Below, piece by piece: positions 1 through 6,140 of a stretch of DNA of 12,136 bases. The stretch is from Pseudomonadota bacterium. Its GTDB lineage: Bacteria; BMS3Abin14. A program made the translations under genes and the position numbers. The DNA is taken from assembly GCA_016937135.1 (NCBI GenBank), contig JAFGWO010000073.1:1-12136 (forward strand), written 5' to 3'. How positions within the stretch are numbered: position 1 is the stretch's first letter; each line of letters opens with the position of its first letter. The notes below the pieces were generated by a model, which worked only from the letters and a program-made list of their open reading frames with translations, did no database searches and was not told where the DNA came from.

Positions 1-280
1 GGAAAAGCGTGGTTTTCCCTTTCCTCACGGATCCAGGACTTGTGTTTCGGGTCCCGGCTCCGGGCGGCCCGCACCCGGGCCGCGTTGGCAGGGTCGCAAA
101 AAGTCCGATGCGGGACTTAACGCTTCCCGGAGAGCGAAAAGTGTGATCTTCGCTCTCCTTGCGAATCAAGGACTTACGATGCTGGTCCTTGATTCGGGCG
201 CCCCGCGCGGGGCGCGTTGATGACTTTTTGCGAAGTCATTAACTATTATAGCGTGATCGCCTCAGGGAATGAGGTGCAAT
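1..280. repeat. Dense array of short hairpins (REP-like or structured intergenic repeat)
   Basis: No coding region is visible here. The stretch holds consecutive inverted repeats, read directly from the bases: 1-6/13-18; 64-71/76-83 (8 bp, 4-base loop); 101-106/113-118; 129-138/149-158 (10 bp, perfect); 162-173/185-196 (12 bp, perfect); an 18-base perfect palindrome at 198-215; 216-226/233-243 (11 bp with one G-T pair); and 260-264/270-274. A competing long-range pairing joins 94-105 to 222-233 (12 bp, perfect) and would enclose most of the others. From memory, intergenic repeats containing a GATGACTTTTTGCGA-like arm are frequent in Desulfobacterota, so a dispersed chromosomal repeat is the leading interpretation. 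A structured RNA or a transcription-end region is possible. There is no promoter evidence to choose a strand. Confidence 0.7.
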
Positions 281-444
281 TTCAAAGACCCCTGAAAAAT
301 TCATGCTTTGGGGTTTGGAAAGAGATGGGAGTGGACAGGCCCGGACGGACGTGACCTGCGTCCTGCAAAATCCCTGGGGGCGGGCCCTGCCCTCTGTCCT
401 TTCAGCATAAAACATCAGAAGGCAGGACCTGACCCCAAGAGGTC
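281..444. other. Non-coding remainder of the left intergenic region
   Basis: Between the hairpin array and the stop codon of the acyl-CoA synthetase gene I see no gene. There is a weak 7-bp inverted repeat (286-292 with 310-316, one G-T pair) and, at 415-437, a solitary copy of the 23-base repeat described separately. No convincing hairpin followed by a T-run ends the minus-strand operon here, so the terminator of that operon is not identified. Confidence 0.5.
415..437. repeat. Solitary copy of the 23-base terminal repeat also found at 8754-8776
   Basis: The 23 bases here are identical to 8754-8776. They are also the reverse complement, with one mismatch, of the corresponding part of 8590-8612. 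The core contains the small palindrome CAGGACCTG. At 8590-8776 two copies face each other as terminal inverted repeats, whereas here only one end is seen and no partner is recognisable between 1 and 414. It lies only 7 bases beyond the stop codon of the acyl-CoA synthetase gene. The likely reading is a remnant or solo end of a small mobile or REP-like element. A sequence-specific role at the 3' end of the transcript is an alternative. Confidence 0.75.
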
Positions 445-2124
445 TTAAATTTTCATCCCGGCACCATCTTTATCCCGGATTTCCACCCGCCGGATTTTTC
501 CCGAGATGGTCTTGGGCAGTTCATCCGCGAACTCGAGGACCCGGGGGTATTTATAGGGCGCAGTGACGGATTTGACGTGGTTCTGGAGTTCCAGCTTCAG
601 TTCCTCGCTGGGAGAAAAACCCCTGGTGAGGACCACGGTGGCCTTGATGACCTGGCCGCGGACGGGATCGGGGACCCCGGTGATGGCGCATTCCAGGACG
701 GCAGGGTGCTCGATGAGAGCGCTTTCGACCTCGAAGGGGCCGATTCGGTACCCTGAACTCTTGATGACGTCGTCGGCCCGCCCCACGAACCAGTAGTAGC
801 CGTCCTCGTCCCGCCAGGCCATGTCGCCGGTGTGGTAGTAGCCTTCATGCCAGACCTCGGCGGTTTTTTCATCGTCGCGATAGTAGCCGGCAAAGAGGCT
901 AAGAGGCCTTCCCCTGTCCGTCCGGATGACGATCTCCCCCTCTTCCCCATCCTCGCAGAAGCCGCCCTCGGCGTTCATCAGGGCGATGTCGTAGATGGGG
1001 CAAGGTTTGCCCATGGATCCGGGCTTGGTGTCCATCCATAAATACGTCGCGATCTGGACCGAGGTTTCCGTCTGCCCGAACCCTTCCATGATTCGCATCC
1101 CGGTGTATTCCAGGAACTTGTCGTAGATCTCCGGATTCAGGGGTTCCCCGGCCGTCACCACGTACTTCAGGCCGGAAAAATCGTATTTCGACAGGTCCTC
1201 CTTGATCAGGAAGCGGTAGATGGTGGGCGGCGCGCAGAAGGTCGTGACCCCGAACTCAGCGCATTTCCTGGCCATGTTCGCGGCATCGAATTTGTCGTAG
1301 TCGTAGGCAAACACGGCGCTTCCGCAGATCCACTGGCCGTAAATCTTGCCCCAGACGACCTTGGCCCAGCCGGTGTCGGCTACCGTGTAATGGAGGCCGT
1401 CGTCCTGGCAGTTCTGCCAGTAGCGGGCAGTGGTGATGTGGCCCAGAGGGTACGTGTGGTCGTGCTGAACCATTTTCGGGAATCCGGTCGTCCCGGACGA
1501 GAAATAGGCCAGGAGGATGTCGTCGTTGGCGGTGCCGTCCGGGCCCCCGGGCCGGGTGAAACCCGCGGAAGCCTCTTCAATCTCCCTTTCCAGATTGAGC
1601 CACCCGTCCCGCTCTCCCCCGAGGAGGACCTTGTCTTTCAGGATCCCGCCGGTCTTCCCCTGGGCCTCGTCGATGAATTCGGGGAGGGAGCCTTCGTTGA
1701 CGCAGACGATCATTCTGATGTCGGCCTTTTCGATGCGGTAGACCAGGTCTCTCGTGGTCAGCATGTGGGTCCCTGGAGTGGCGATGGCCCCGATCTTGTG
1801 CAGGCCCAGGAAGCAGTACCAGAAGCTGTAATGGCCTTTGAGGAGGAGCTTGACATAGTCGCCTTTCCTTATCCCCCGGCTGAGGAAGAAATTGGCGGCC
1901 CTGTCGCTCAGGTCCTTCAGGTCGGCGAAGGTGAGGGTCCTGGAGTTGCCGTGATCGTCGCACCAGACGAGGGCCTTTTTCCCCGGCTGGTGGGCGGCGT
2001 AATGATCCACGACGTCGAAGGCGAAATTGAAGTTTTCCGGCACCCTGATCTGAAAATTTTCGTTGAAATCCTCGTAGGATTCAAAATCCATCCGGTTGAC
2101 GTACTTTTCCAGCAGACAGGTCAT
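445..2124 (-). CDS. AMP-forming acyl-CoA synthetase (acetyl-/medium-chain acyl-CoA ligase type)
   Basis: This 559-residue protein is an ANL-superfamily adenylate-forming enzyme: carboxylate + ATP + CoA gives acyl-CoA + AMP + PPi, in the cytoplasm. The ATP-binding loop SSGTTGFPK lies near residues 209-217, the A5-type motif GFGQTETS at 348-355, YHTGD at 430-434, the hinge region [16 protein letters not shown] at 448-463, and the C-terminal [10 protein letters not shown] with the presumed catalytic lysine K543. Length and motif spacing are complete for the family, closest in style to ACSM/medium-chain ligases; the carboxylate used cannot be read from sequence. The ATG is preceded by GAGGAG six bases upstream, a strong ribosome binding site. 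It starts 21 bases after the stop of the XRE-cupin gene on the same strand, so the two are almost certainly co-transcribed and the regulator probably controls it. Confidence 0.95.
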   Translation of the reverse strand: MTCLLEKYVNRMDFESYEDFNENFQIRVPENFNFAFDVVDHYAAHQPGKKALVWCDDHGNSRTLTFADLKDLSDRAANFFLSRGIRKGDYVKLLLKGHYSFWYCFLGLHKIGAIATPGTHMLTTRDLVYRIEKADIRMIVCVNEGSLPEFIDEAQGKTGGILKDKVLLGGERDGWLNLEREIEEASAGFTRPGGPDGTANDDILLAYFSSGTTGFPKMVQHDHTYPLGHITTARYWQNCQDDGLHYTVADTGWAKVVWGKIYGQWICGSAVFAYDYDKFDAANMARKCAEFGVTTFCAPPTIYRFLIKEDLSKYDFSGLKYVVTAGEPLNPEIYDKFLEYTGMRIMEGFGQTETSVQIATYLWMDTKPGSMGKPCPIYDIALMNAEGGFCEDGEEGEIVIRTDRGRPLSLFAGYYRDDEKTAEVWHEGYYHTGDMAWRDEDGYYWFVGRADDVIKSSGYRIGPFEVESALIEHPAVLECAITGVPDPVRGQVIKATVVLTRGFSPSEELKLELQNHVKSVTAPYKYPRVLEFADELPKTISGKIRRVEIRDKDGAGMKI

Positions 2125-2145
2125 GTTCGGCTCCTCGGGAATCTA

Positions 2146-2700
2146 TCAGAAGATTATGGCCAGAAACCTGGCGGCTTTGTCGTTTATGGCTTCCATCCCG
2201 TGTCCGTAGCAGGAATCGTAAAAGATGGAGTCCCCGGCTTCCAGGACGATCTCGTGGTCGTGGATGGCGATTTTCAGGGTCCCCTCCAGAACATAGTCAA
2301 ACTCCTGGCCGGGATGGGAATTGATGGACATGGGTGTGCCCGGGGGCTTTGGCTGGACGACGACCAGGAAGGGCTCGGCCTTCCTGTGATTGAAATTGGC
2401 GGCCAGGTGCTGGTAGTCGTAGCCGGCCTGGCGGTCCACCATGACCCCCTTGCCCTTTCGGACAACCGTGTAGATGTTCATGTGCGGTTCCTTGCCCGTC
2501 AACAGAAGGCTCATGTCGACCCCCAGCTCCTGGGCGACATTAAAGAGGATGCTGGCGGGGATGTCGGCATTGCCCGTCTCGTATTCGGCGTAGGCCTCAA
2601 GGTCTATCCCCAGGTTTTTTGCCATCTGAGCGGCGGAGATGTCCGACAGCTCGCGCAGCTCATGGATCCGTGCGGCCGTTTCCTGAATTTTCTGGTTCAT
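2146..2700 (-). CDS. XRE-family transcriptional regulator with C-terminal cupin sensor domain
   Basis: This 184-residue protein has two parts. Residues about 9-68 form an XRE/Cro-type helix-turn-helix ([20 protein letters not shown], then a recognition region and LDSL-like end around VDMSLLLTG). Residues about 103-184 form a cupin_2 barrel, with [14 protein letters not shown] at 129-142 and [17 protein letters not shown] near 156-172. This architecture is common among one-component regulators, where the cupin is thought to bind a small ligand; H129, E133 and H168 are plausible metal or ligand contacts. The ATG is preceded by AAGGGGA. It is the first gene of an operon with the acyl-CoA synthetase, suggesting control of that gene and of itself. 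Candidate palindromic operators lie upstream at 2778-2800 and 2836-2845. The ligand is unknown. Confidence 0.93.
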   Translation of the reverse strand: MNQKIQETAARIHELRELSDISAAQMAKNLGIDLEAYAEYETGNADIPASILFNVAQELGVDMSLLLTGKEPHMNIYTVVRKGKGVMVDRQAGYDYQHLAANFNHRKAEPFLVVVQPKPPGTPMSINSHPGQEFDYVLEGTLKIAIHDHEIVLEAGDSIFYDSCYGHGMEAINDKAARFLAIIF

Positions 2701-2777
2701 CGCGGTCCCCTTGGAATGATGAAAAGCAGAAGCGGAAAAAAGTTTCCTTTATTTTCAATTATCCAGCAGGAATGTAG

Positions 2778-2800
2778 GGAAATTTGATGGTGAAATTTCC
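2778..2800. promoter_or_regulatory. Candidate operator: 8-bp inverted repeat upstream of the XRE-cupin gene
   Basis: GGAAATTT at 2778-2785 and AAATTTCC at 2793-2800 form a perfect 8-bp inverted repeat with a 7-base spacer, 78-100 bases upstream of the regulator's ATG. The size and symmetry suit a dimeric helix-turn-helix protein. No T-run follows, so a terminator is less likely. Autoregulation is inferred from position only. Confidence 0.45.
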
Positions 2801-2974
2801 TTTCCCGGCCCTGAAAGCCACCGACATAATAATGATTTGATCAAAAATCGCCACCCACTTTTTACCTTTTTCTGCGGGAAAACTTCCGAATTTCCGATCC
2901 GGACCGCAGGGGCAGGGGCACTCTCCGGGCGGGAACCAAACGGAAAACGAATCCCGGTTCCATCAGGACAGGCA

Positions 2975-3012
2975 GGGGAAGGGGACGGGAAGGGGGAGGG
3001 CGGGATTAGGGG
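2975..3012 (+). other. G-run cluster, potential G-quadruplex
   Basis: Seven runs of at least three or four G occur within 38 bases (2975-2978, 2981-2984, 2987-2989, 2992-2996, 2998-3000, 3002-3004, 3009-3012), with loops of one to four bases. This satisfies the usual pattern of four G3+ runs with loops of seven bases or fewer, several times over. It lies in the intergenic region upstream of the XRE-cupin operon. Because the neighbouring genes read on the minus strand, the G-rich strand is the template strand for any read-through transcript. Whether it folds in the cell is unknown. Confidence 0.6.
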
Positions 3013-3177
3013 AGGCTTGCGCCAAGGGGGGATCCTTTCCTCCTCCGGCCGAATCCGGGCAGCCGGCCCCTGGAATGGAACGACTCGGTTTTCTGTTTTC
3101 AGGCGAAAAAACCTTCCGGGAAAAAACGCGAAAAAAGAGGATGGGGCTTGCAGTGCCGGCAGGGAAAAAGTCCGGCT

Positions 3178-3636
3178 CTAATTCTTTCCGGCTCCCGATC
3201 CAGCGACCGTCAGGTGGACCGTGCGGCTCCTTCCCCTGAGGTCCAGCTCCACCAGGACGATCTGCTGCCAGGTGCCCAGGAGGAGGCGGCCGCTTCTCAC
3301 CGGCACCGTCAGATCGGGCCCTAAAAGAGACGCGCGGATGTGGGACCTCCCGTTGCCGTCTCCCCAGGCGGCGTTGTGCTCATAGTCGAGACCGTCGGGG
3401 GCCAACCTCCTGATGGCGTTTCGAAGATCCGAAACCGCCCCGGGCTCATACTCGATGGTGGTAATGGCCACAGTCTGCCCTGCCGCGAAAATGTGCGCTG
3501 TCCCGTCGATGACCCCCGATCCGGGGATACGCCGCCGGATTTGATCCGTGATGTCCAGGATATCCAGCTCTCTCCTTGTGGTGAAGGGGATCTCGTCAAG
3601 GAAAAGGGCCGTTTCGGAAATTCCTGCGTTCCTCAT
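3178..3636 (-). CDS. YjbQ-family protein (UPF0047; secondary thiamine-phosphate synthase type)
   Basis: This 152-residue protein matches the single-domain YjbQ/UPF0047 family. Recognisable blocks are DILDITDQI (25-33), GQTVAITTIEYEPGAVSDL (53-71), YEHNAAWGDGNGRSHIRASL (85-104), LLGPDLTVPV (104-113) and GRLLLGTWQQIVLVELD (116-132). H87, D93, N95 and H99 are the conserved putative active-site residues. Database descriptions of the family mention weak thiamine-phosphate-synthase complementation; the true physiological role is not established. Instead of the HTTA motif seen in many members it carries GQTV, which fits a subfamily I remember as GSTxxITTIEYEPG. The ATG at 3636 has a poor ribosome binding site, and the first ~13 residues exceed the usual family start, so the true start is uncertain. 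It is divergent from the ACT-fhs operon. Confidence 0.88.
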   Translation of the reverse strand: MRNAGISETALFLDEIPFTTRRELDILDITDQIRRRIPGSGVIDGTAHIFAAGQTVAITTIEYEPGAVSDLRNAIRRLAPDGLDYEHNAAWGDGNGRSHIRASLLGPDLTVPVRSGRLLLGTWQQIVLVELDLRGRSRTVHLTVAGSGAGKN

Positions 3637-3652
3637 GGGAAGGTTTTTAGCC

Positions 3653-3674
3653 GATGGACGGCAAAATGTCCATC
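3653..3674. promoter_or_regulatory. Candidate operator: 7-bp inverted repeat in the divergent intergenic region
   Basis: GATGGAC (3653-3659) and GTCCATC (3668-3674) form a perfect inverted repeat with an 8-base spacer. It ends 8 bases before the -35 box at 3683 and lies 17 bases upstream of the divergent yjbQ-like ATG, so a protein bound here could influence both directions. This is inferred from position and symmetry only; it could equally form a hairpin in the leader of the yjbQ-like transcript. Confidence 0.45.
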
Positions 3675-3682
3675 AGCCCCGC

Positions 3683-3711
3683 TTGACAGGCCGGCGTATA
3701 GGCGGTTAACT
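3683..3711 (+). promoter_or_regulatory. Sigma70-like promoter for the ACT-fhs operon
   Basis: A perfect -35 hexamer TTGACA (3683-3688) is followed, at the optimal 17-base spacing, by TTAACT (3706-3711), which matches the -10 consensus at three of six positions. Transcription would start near 3718, giving a leader of roughly 45 bases before the ACT-domain start codon. No other convincing promoter is seen between the two divergent genes. Confidence 0.55.
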
Positions 3712-3763
3712 CCTGAAGGATCGCGGATGTTGGTATTAAAACCAGTTGAGAGGGAGGCTTTCC

Positions 3764-4303
3764 ATGCGCTCTTACGTCGTCTTTTCGTCCATGGGTCAGG
3801 ACAGGCCCGGCTTGACCAAGGAGATTTCGGAATTTTTCACCGCGCGCGGCATCAACATCGAACGCTCCCGCGGGTGCGTCCTGGGCAACGAATTCGGAAT
3901 GATCATCCTAACCTCGGGCAAAACCGAGGATATCGAGGGTTTCATCGGGGAGCTTTCCAGCCTCCGGGAAAAAACGGGCCTGGATATCCACGTGCACAAA
4001 ACCAAGGCCCCGTCCCATCGCGAGGTCCAGCCCTCCATACCCTACAAACTCATCGCCACCTGCCTGGACCGTCCGGGCATTGTGCACCAGATCTGCAAGG
4101 TGCTTTACGTCCAGGGCATCAATATCGACGACATCTCCAGCAATGTGGACAATAACCCCATCACCGGCGCCAGCGTCTTCACGATGACGTGCTATTTCTC
4201 ACTGCCGCCCACGGTCCGGATCACGCAGCTGAAAAACGAGCTCACCCGCGTCGGCGACGAATACAACATCGATATTCGCTTTGACGCGGTGGTGAGCAGA
4301 TAA
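3764..4303 (+). CDS. Tandem ACT-domain protein (GcvR-like regulator)
   Basis: This 179-residue cytoplasmic protein consists of two ACT domains, residues about 3-80 and 92-177, each beginning with the typical Asp-Arg-Pro-Gly turn: GQDRPGLTKEISEFF (11-25) and LDRPGIVHQICKVLY (102-116). ACT domains bind amino acids or other small ligands. Tandem-ACT proteins of this size include GcvR, which modulates glycine-cleavage gene expression. The second domain's NNPITGASVFTM resembles the GcvR-type segment. No DNA-binding domain is present, so it likely acts through a partner protein. I chose the ATG at 3764 because AGGGAGG (3751-3757) sits six bases upstream; an in-frame TTG at 3746 would place that ribosome binding site inside the gene. 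Only four bases separate it from fhs, so the two are co-transcribed and probably translationally coupled. Confidence 0.9.
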   Translation: MRSYVVFSSMGQDRPGLTKEISEFFTARGINIERSRGCVLGNEFGMIILTSGKTEDIEGFIGELSSLREKTGLDIHVHKTKAPSHREVQPSIPYKLIATCLDRPGIVHQICKVLYVQGINIDDISSNVDNNPITGASVFTMTCYFSLPPTVRITQLKNELTRVGDEYNIDIRFDAVVSR

Positions 4304-4307
4304 GCCC

Positions 4308-5981
4308 ATGACACCTTCCAGGAATCCCCATCGTCAGGAACCGCCATTAAAGCCCATCATCGAGGTCGCCCAGTCCGTCGGTCTGCGCGAGGATGATCTG
4401 GAACTTTACGGACGCTTCAAGGCCAAAGTCCGGTTAGAGGCCATCCGGCGTTTTGCGAGACGTCCGGACGGCAACCTCATCCTCGTCTCGGCCATGACCC
4501 CCACACCCGCGGGGGAAGGCAAGACCACGGTTTCCATCGGGCTGACCCAGGCCCTGGCCAGGCTTGGCAAGCAGACCATCGCGGCGCTTCGCGAGCCGTC
4601 CCTGGGCCCTGTTTTCGGCATCAAGGGCGGGGCCACGGGCGGCGGGCGCTCCCGCGTGCTGCCGGCCGATGAGATCAACCTTCATTTCACCAACGATTTC
4701 CCCGCGGTGGAGAGCGCCCACAACCTGCTGGCCGCCATCCTGGATAACACGGTCTTTCACGAAAACCCCCTGAACATCGACCCGCGAAAGATAACGTGGC
4801 GGCGCGTGGTAGACATGAACGACCGGTCGCTGCGCGATATCGTCATCGGCCTGGGCGGATCCACCAATGGCGTGCCCCGCGAGTCCGGATTCGATATCGT
4901 CCCGTCAAGCGAGATCATGGCCATCCTCTGTCTCTCCCGATCCTACCGGGAGCTCAAGGACCGGATCCGGAAGATCCTGGTGAGCTTCACCTACGACAAC
5001 AAACCCGTCTTCGCGGGGGATCTGAAAGTGGAAGGGGCGGTCACGGCCCTCCTCAAGCACGCCCTGCTGCCCAATCTGGTGCAGACCAGCGAGGGCGCCC
5101 CCGCAATCATCCACGGCGGCCCCTTCGCCAACATCGCCCAGGGCACCAACAGCATCATGTCCACGGACCTGGCCCTCAGGCTGGCGGATTACGTTGTGAC
5201 CGAGGCGGGCTTCGGCTTCGAGCTGGGCGCGGAAAAATACTTCGACATCGTGGCGCGCTACGGAGAATTCAACCCCAAGGTCGTTGTGCTGGTGGCCACG
5301 ATACGCGCCCTGAAATATCATGCCGGGGTGGCCCCCGACGACCTGAACACCCCCAATCCGCGTCTGGCCGTCCTGGGCATGGCCAATCTGCGCAAGCACT
5401 ATGGAAACATCGCCAAGTTCGGCGTGCATTGCATCATTGCCCTGAACCGTTTTGCCGTGGATACGGAAGAGGAGATCCAGGCCGTCATCCACGCGGCGGA
5501 GGACGAGGGGATGAATATCGCCGCGGCCGACGTCTTTAACCGGGGGGGCGAAGGGGGACTGGACCTGGCCGAGAAGACCGTCAAACTGTGCTCTCTTTGC
5601 ACCGGTCAGTACACGCCCCTTTACGAATGGGATCAGCCCGTGGAGGACAAGATCTTCACGGTGGCCAGCGAGATCTACGGCGCGGTCTCGGTGGACTACC
5701 AGCCCATGGCGAAGCGCAACCTGGATCTCATCAAAAAATTCGGGTTCGACAAGCTTCCGGTCTGCATCGCCAAAACGCAGCAATCACTTTCGGACAATCC
5801 GGCCCTGCTGGGTCTTCCGTCCGATTTCATCGTCACCGTGCGCGAGATCAAGATCGCCTCAGGGGCGGGCTTCCTCATCCCCATCACGGGTGAGATCCTG
5901 CGCATGCCCGGCCTGGCCAGACTCCCTGCCGCCTACAGCATCGACATCGACGACGACGGGGTTATCAAGGGGATCAACTGA
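4308..5981 (+). CDS. fhs: Formate-tetrahydrofolate ligase (10-formyl-THF synthetase)
   Basis: This enzyme catalyses formate + ATP + tetrahydrofolate to 10-formyl-THF + ADP + Pi. It is the entry point of formate into the one-carbon folate pathway and the methyl branch of the Wood-Ljungdahl route (or its reverse). The 557-residue length is standard. Visible hallmarks are the P-loop TPTPAGEGKTT (64-74), the first family signature GIKGGATGGG followed by LPADEINLHFTNDFPA, the EGAPAIIHGGPFANIAQGTNS block, and the second signature VATIRALKYHAG. All key motifs look intact. The ATG lies four bases after the ACT gene's stop with little ribosome binding site of its own (a GAGCAG-like stretch), which fits translational coupling. 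About 14 residues precede the usual family N-terminus (KPIIEVA), but no in-frame alternative start codon is seen there. The ACT protein upstream suggests amino-acid-responsive control. Confidence 0.97.
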   Translation: MTPSRNPHRQEPPLKPIIEVAQSVGLREDDLELYGRFKAKVRLEAIRRFARRPDGNLILVSAMTPTPAGEGKTTVSIGLTQALARLGKQTIAALREPSLGPVFGIKGGATGGGRSRVLPADEINLHFTNDFPAVESAHNLLAAILDNTVFHENPLNIDPRKITWRRVVDMNDRSLRDIVIGLGGSTNGVPRESGFDIVPSSEIMAILCLSRSYRELKDRIRKILVSFTYDNKPVFAGDLKVEGAVTALLKHALLPNLVQTSEGAPAIIHGGPFANIAQGTNSIMSTDLALRLADYVVTEAGFGFELGAEKYFDIVARYGEFNPKVVVLVATIRALKYHAGVAPDDLNTPNPRLAVLGMANLRKHYGNIAKFGVHCIIALNRFAVDTEEEIQAVIHAAEDEGMNIAAADVFNRGGEGGLDLAEKTVKLCSLCTGQYTPLYEWDQPVEDKIFTVASEIYGAVSVDYQPMAKRNLDLIKKFGFDKLPVCIAKTQQSLSDNPALLGLPSDFIVTVREIKIASGAGFLIPITGEILRMPGLARLPAAYSIDIDDDGVIKGIN

Positions 5982-6029
5982 CCAGAGAAGGGACCAAGGG
6001 GGAAGGAGTTAATGGTAACAACTAAAAAG

Positions 6030-6085
6030 TAGAAAGTAACAAGAAACGCTGCTCCTTTCTACTCGCGACCTGTTGCTTGTTACTT
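6030..6085. repeat. Overlapping, mutually exclusive inverted repeats downstream of fhs
   Basis: Two perfect stems compete for the same bases: TAGAAAG (6030-6036) with CTTTCTA (6055-6061), and AAGTAACAAG (6034-6043) with CTTGTTACTT (6076-6085). They overlap at 6034-6036, so only one can form fully. The stretch lies between fhs and the HAD-phosphatase gene. The outer stem is AT-rich and no T-run follows it, so it is not a classic intrinsic terminator. From memory, similar AGTAACAAG / CTTGTTACTT spacers recur in Desulfobacterota genomes, so a dispersed repeat is as likely as an attenuator. Confidence 0.6.
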
Positions 6086-6140
6086 ACACTCACCCGGATT
6101 TCAGAGAGCCGCCCCCGGCGATAACGACAAAAACACTCCC

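Larger units (their letters stand above)
2701..3177. other. Non-coding region between yjbQ-like gene and XRE-cupin operon
   Basis: No believable gene is present. An open frame on the plus strand (2837-3181) encodes a low-complexity, Gly/Arg/Lys-rich peptide without a ribosome binding site and is rejected. Visible structure: the inverted repeat at 2778-2800, a perfect 10-base palindrome TTTGATCAAA at 2836-2845, seven closely spaced G-runs on the plus strand at 2975-3012, three A6 tracts at 3106-3111, 3121-3126 and 3131-3136, and a weak 5-bp inverted repeat (3155-3159/3172-3176) just beyond the yjbQ-like stop codon. The promoter of the minus-strand XRE-cupin operon must lie in this region, but I could not identify convincing -35 and -10 boxes. 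Confidence 0.55.

Noticed and set aside
1390..2787. 465-codon open frame on the plus strand, antisense to the acyl-CoA synthetase and XRE-cupin genes
   Set aside because: It runs across two well-supported minus-strand genes, and its translation is Val/Gly/Asp-rich without family motifs. Long antisense frames are expected opposite GC-rich codons.
2786..2830. Attempt to place -35/-10 boxes for the XRE-cupin operon
   Set aside because: Several AT-rich hexamers exist, but none pair at 16-18 base spacing with acceptable matches.
2837..3181. 114-codon open frame on the plus strand in the intergenic region
   Set aside because: Low-complexity Gly/Arg/Lys-rich product, no ribosome binding site, and it spans the G-run cluster and A-tracts; nothing protein-like is visible.
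4905..5783. 292-codon open frame antisense to fhs
   Set aside because: Fully inside a highly conserved gene on the other strand; the His/Gly/Val-rich translation is a typical codon shadow.
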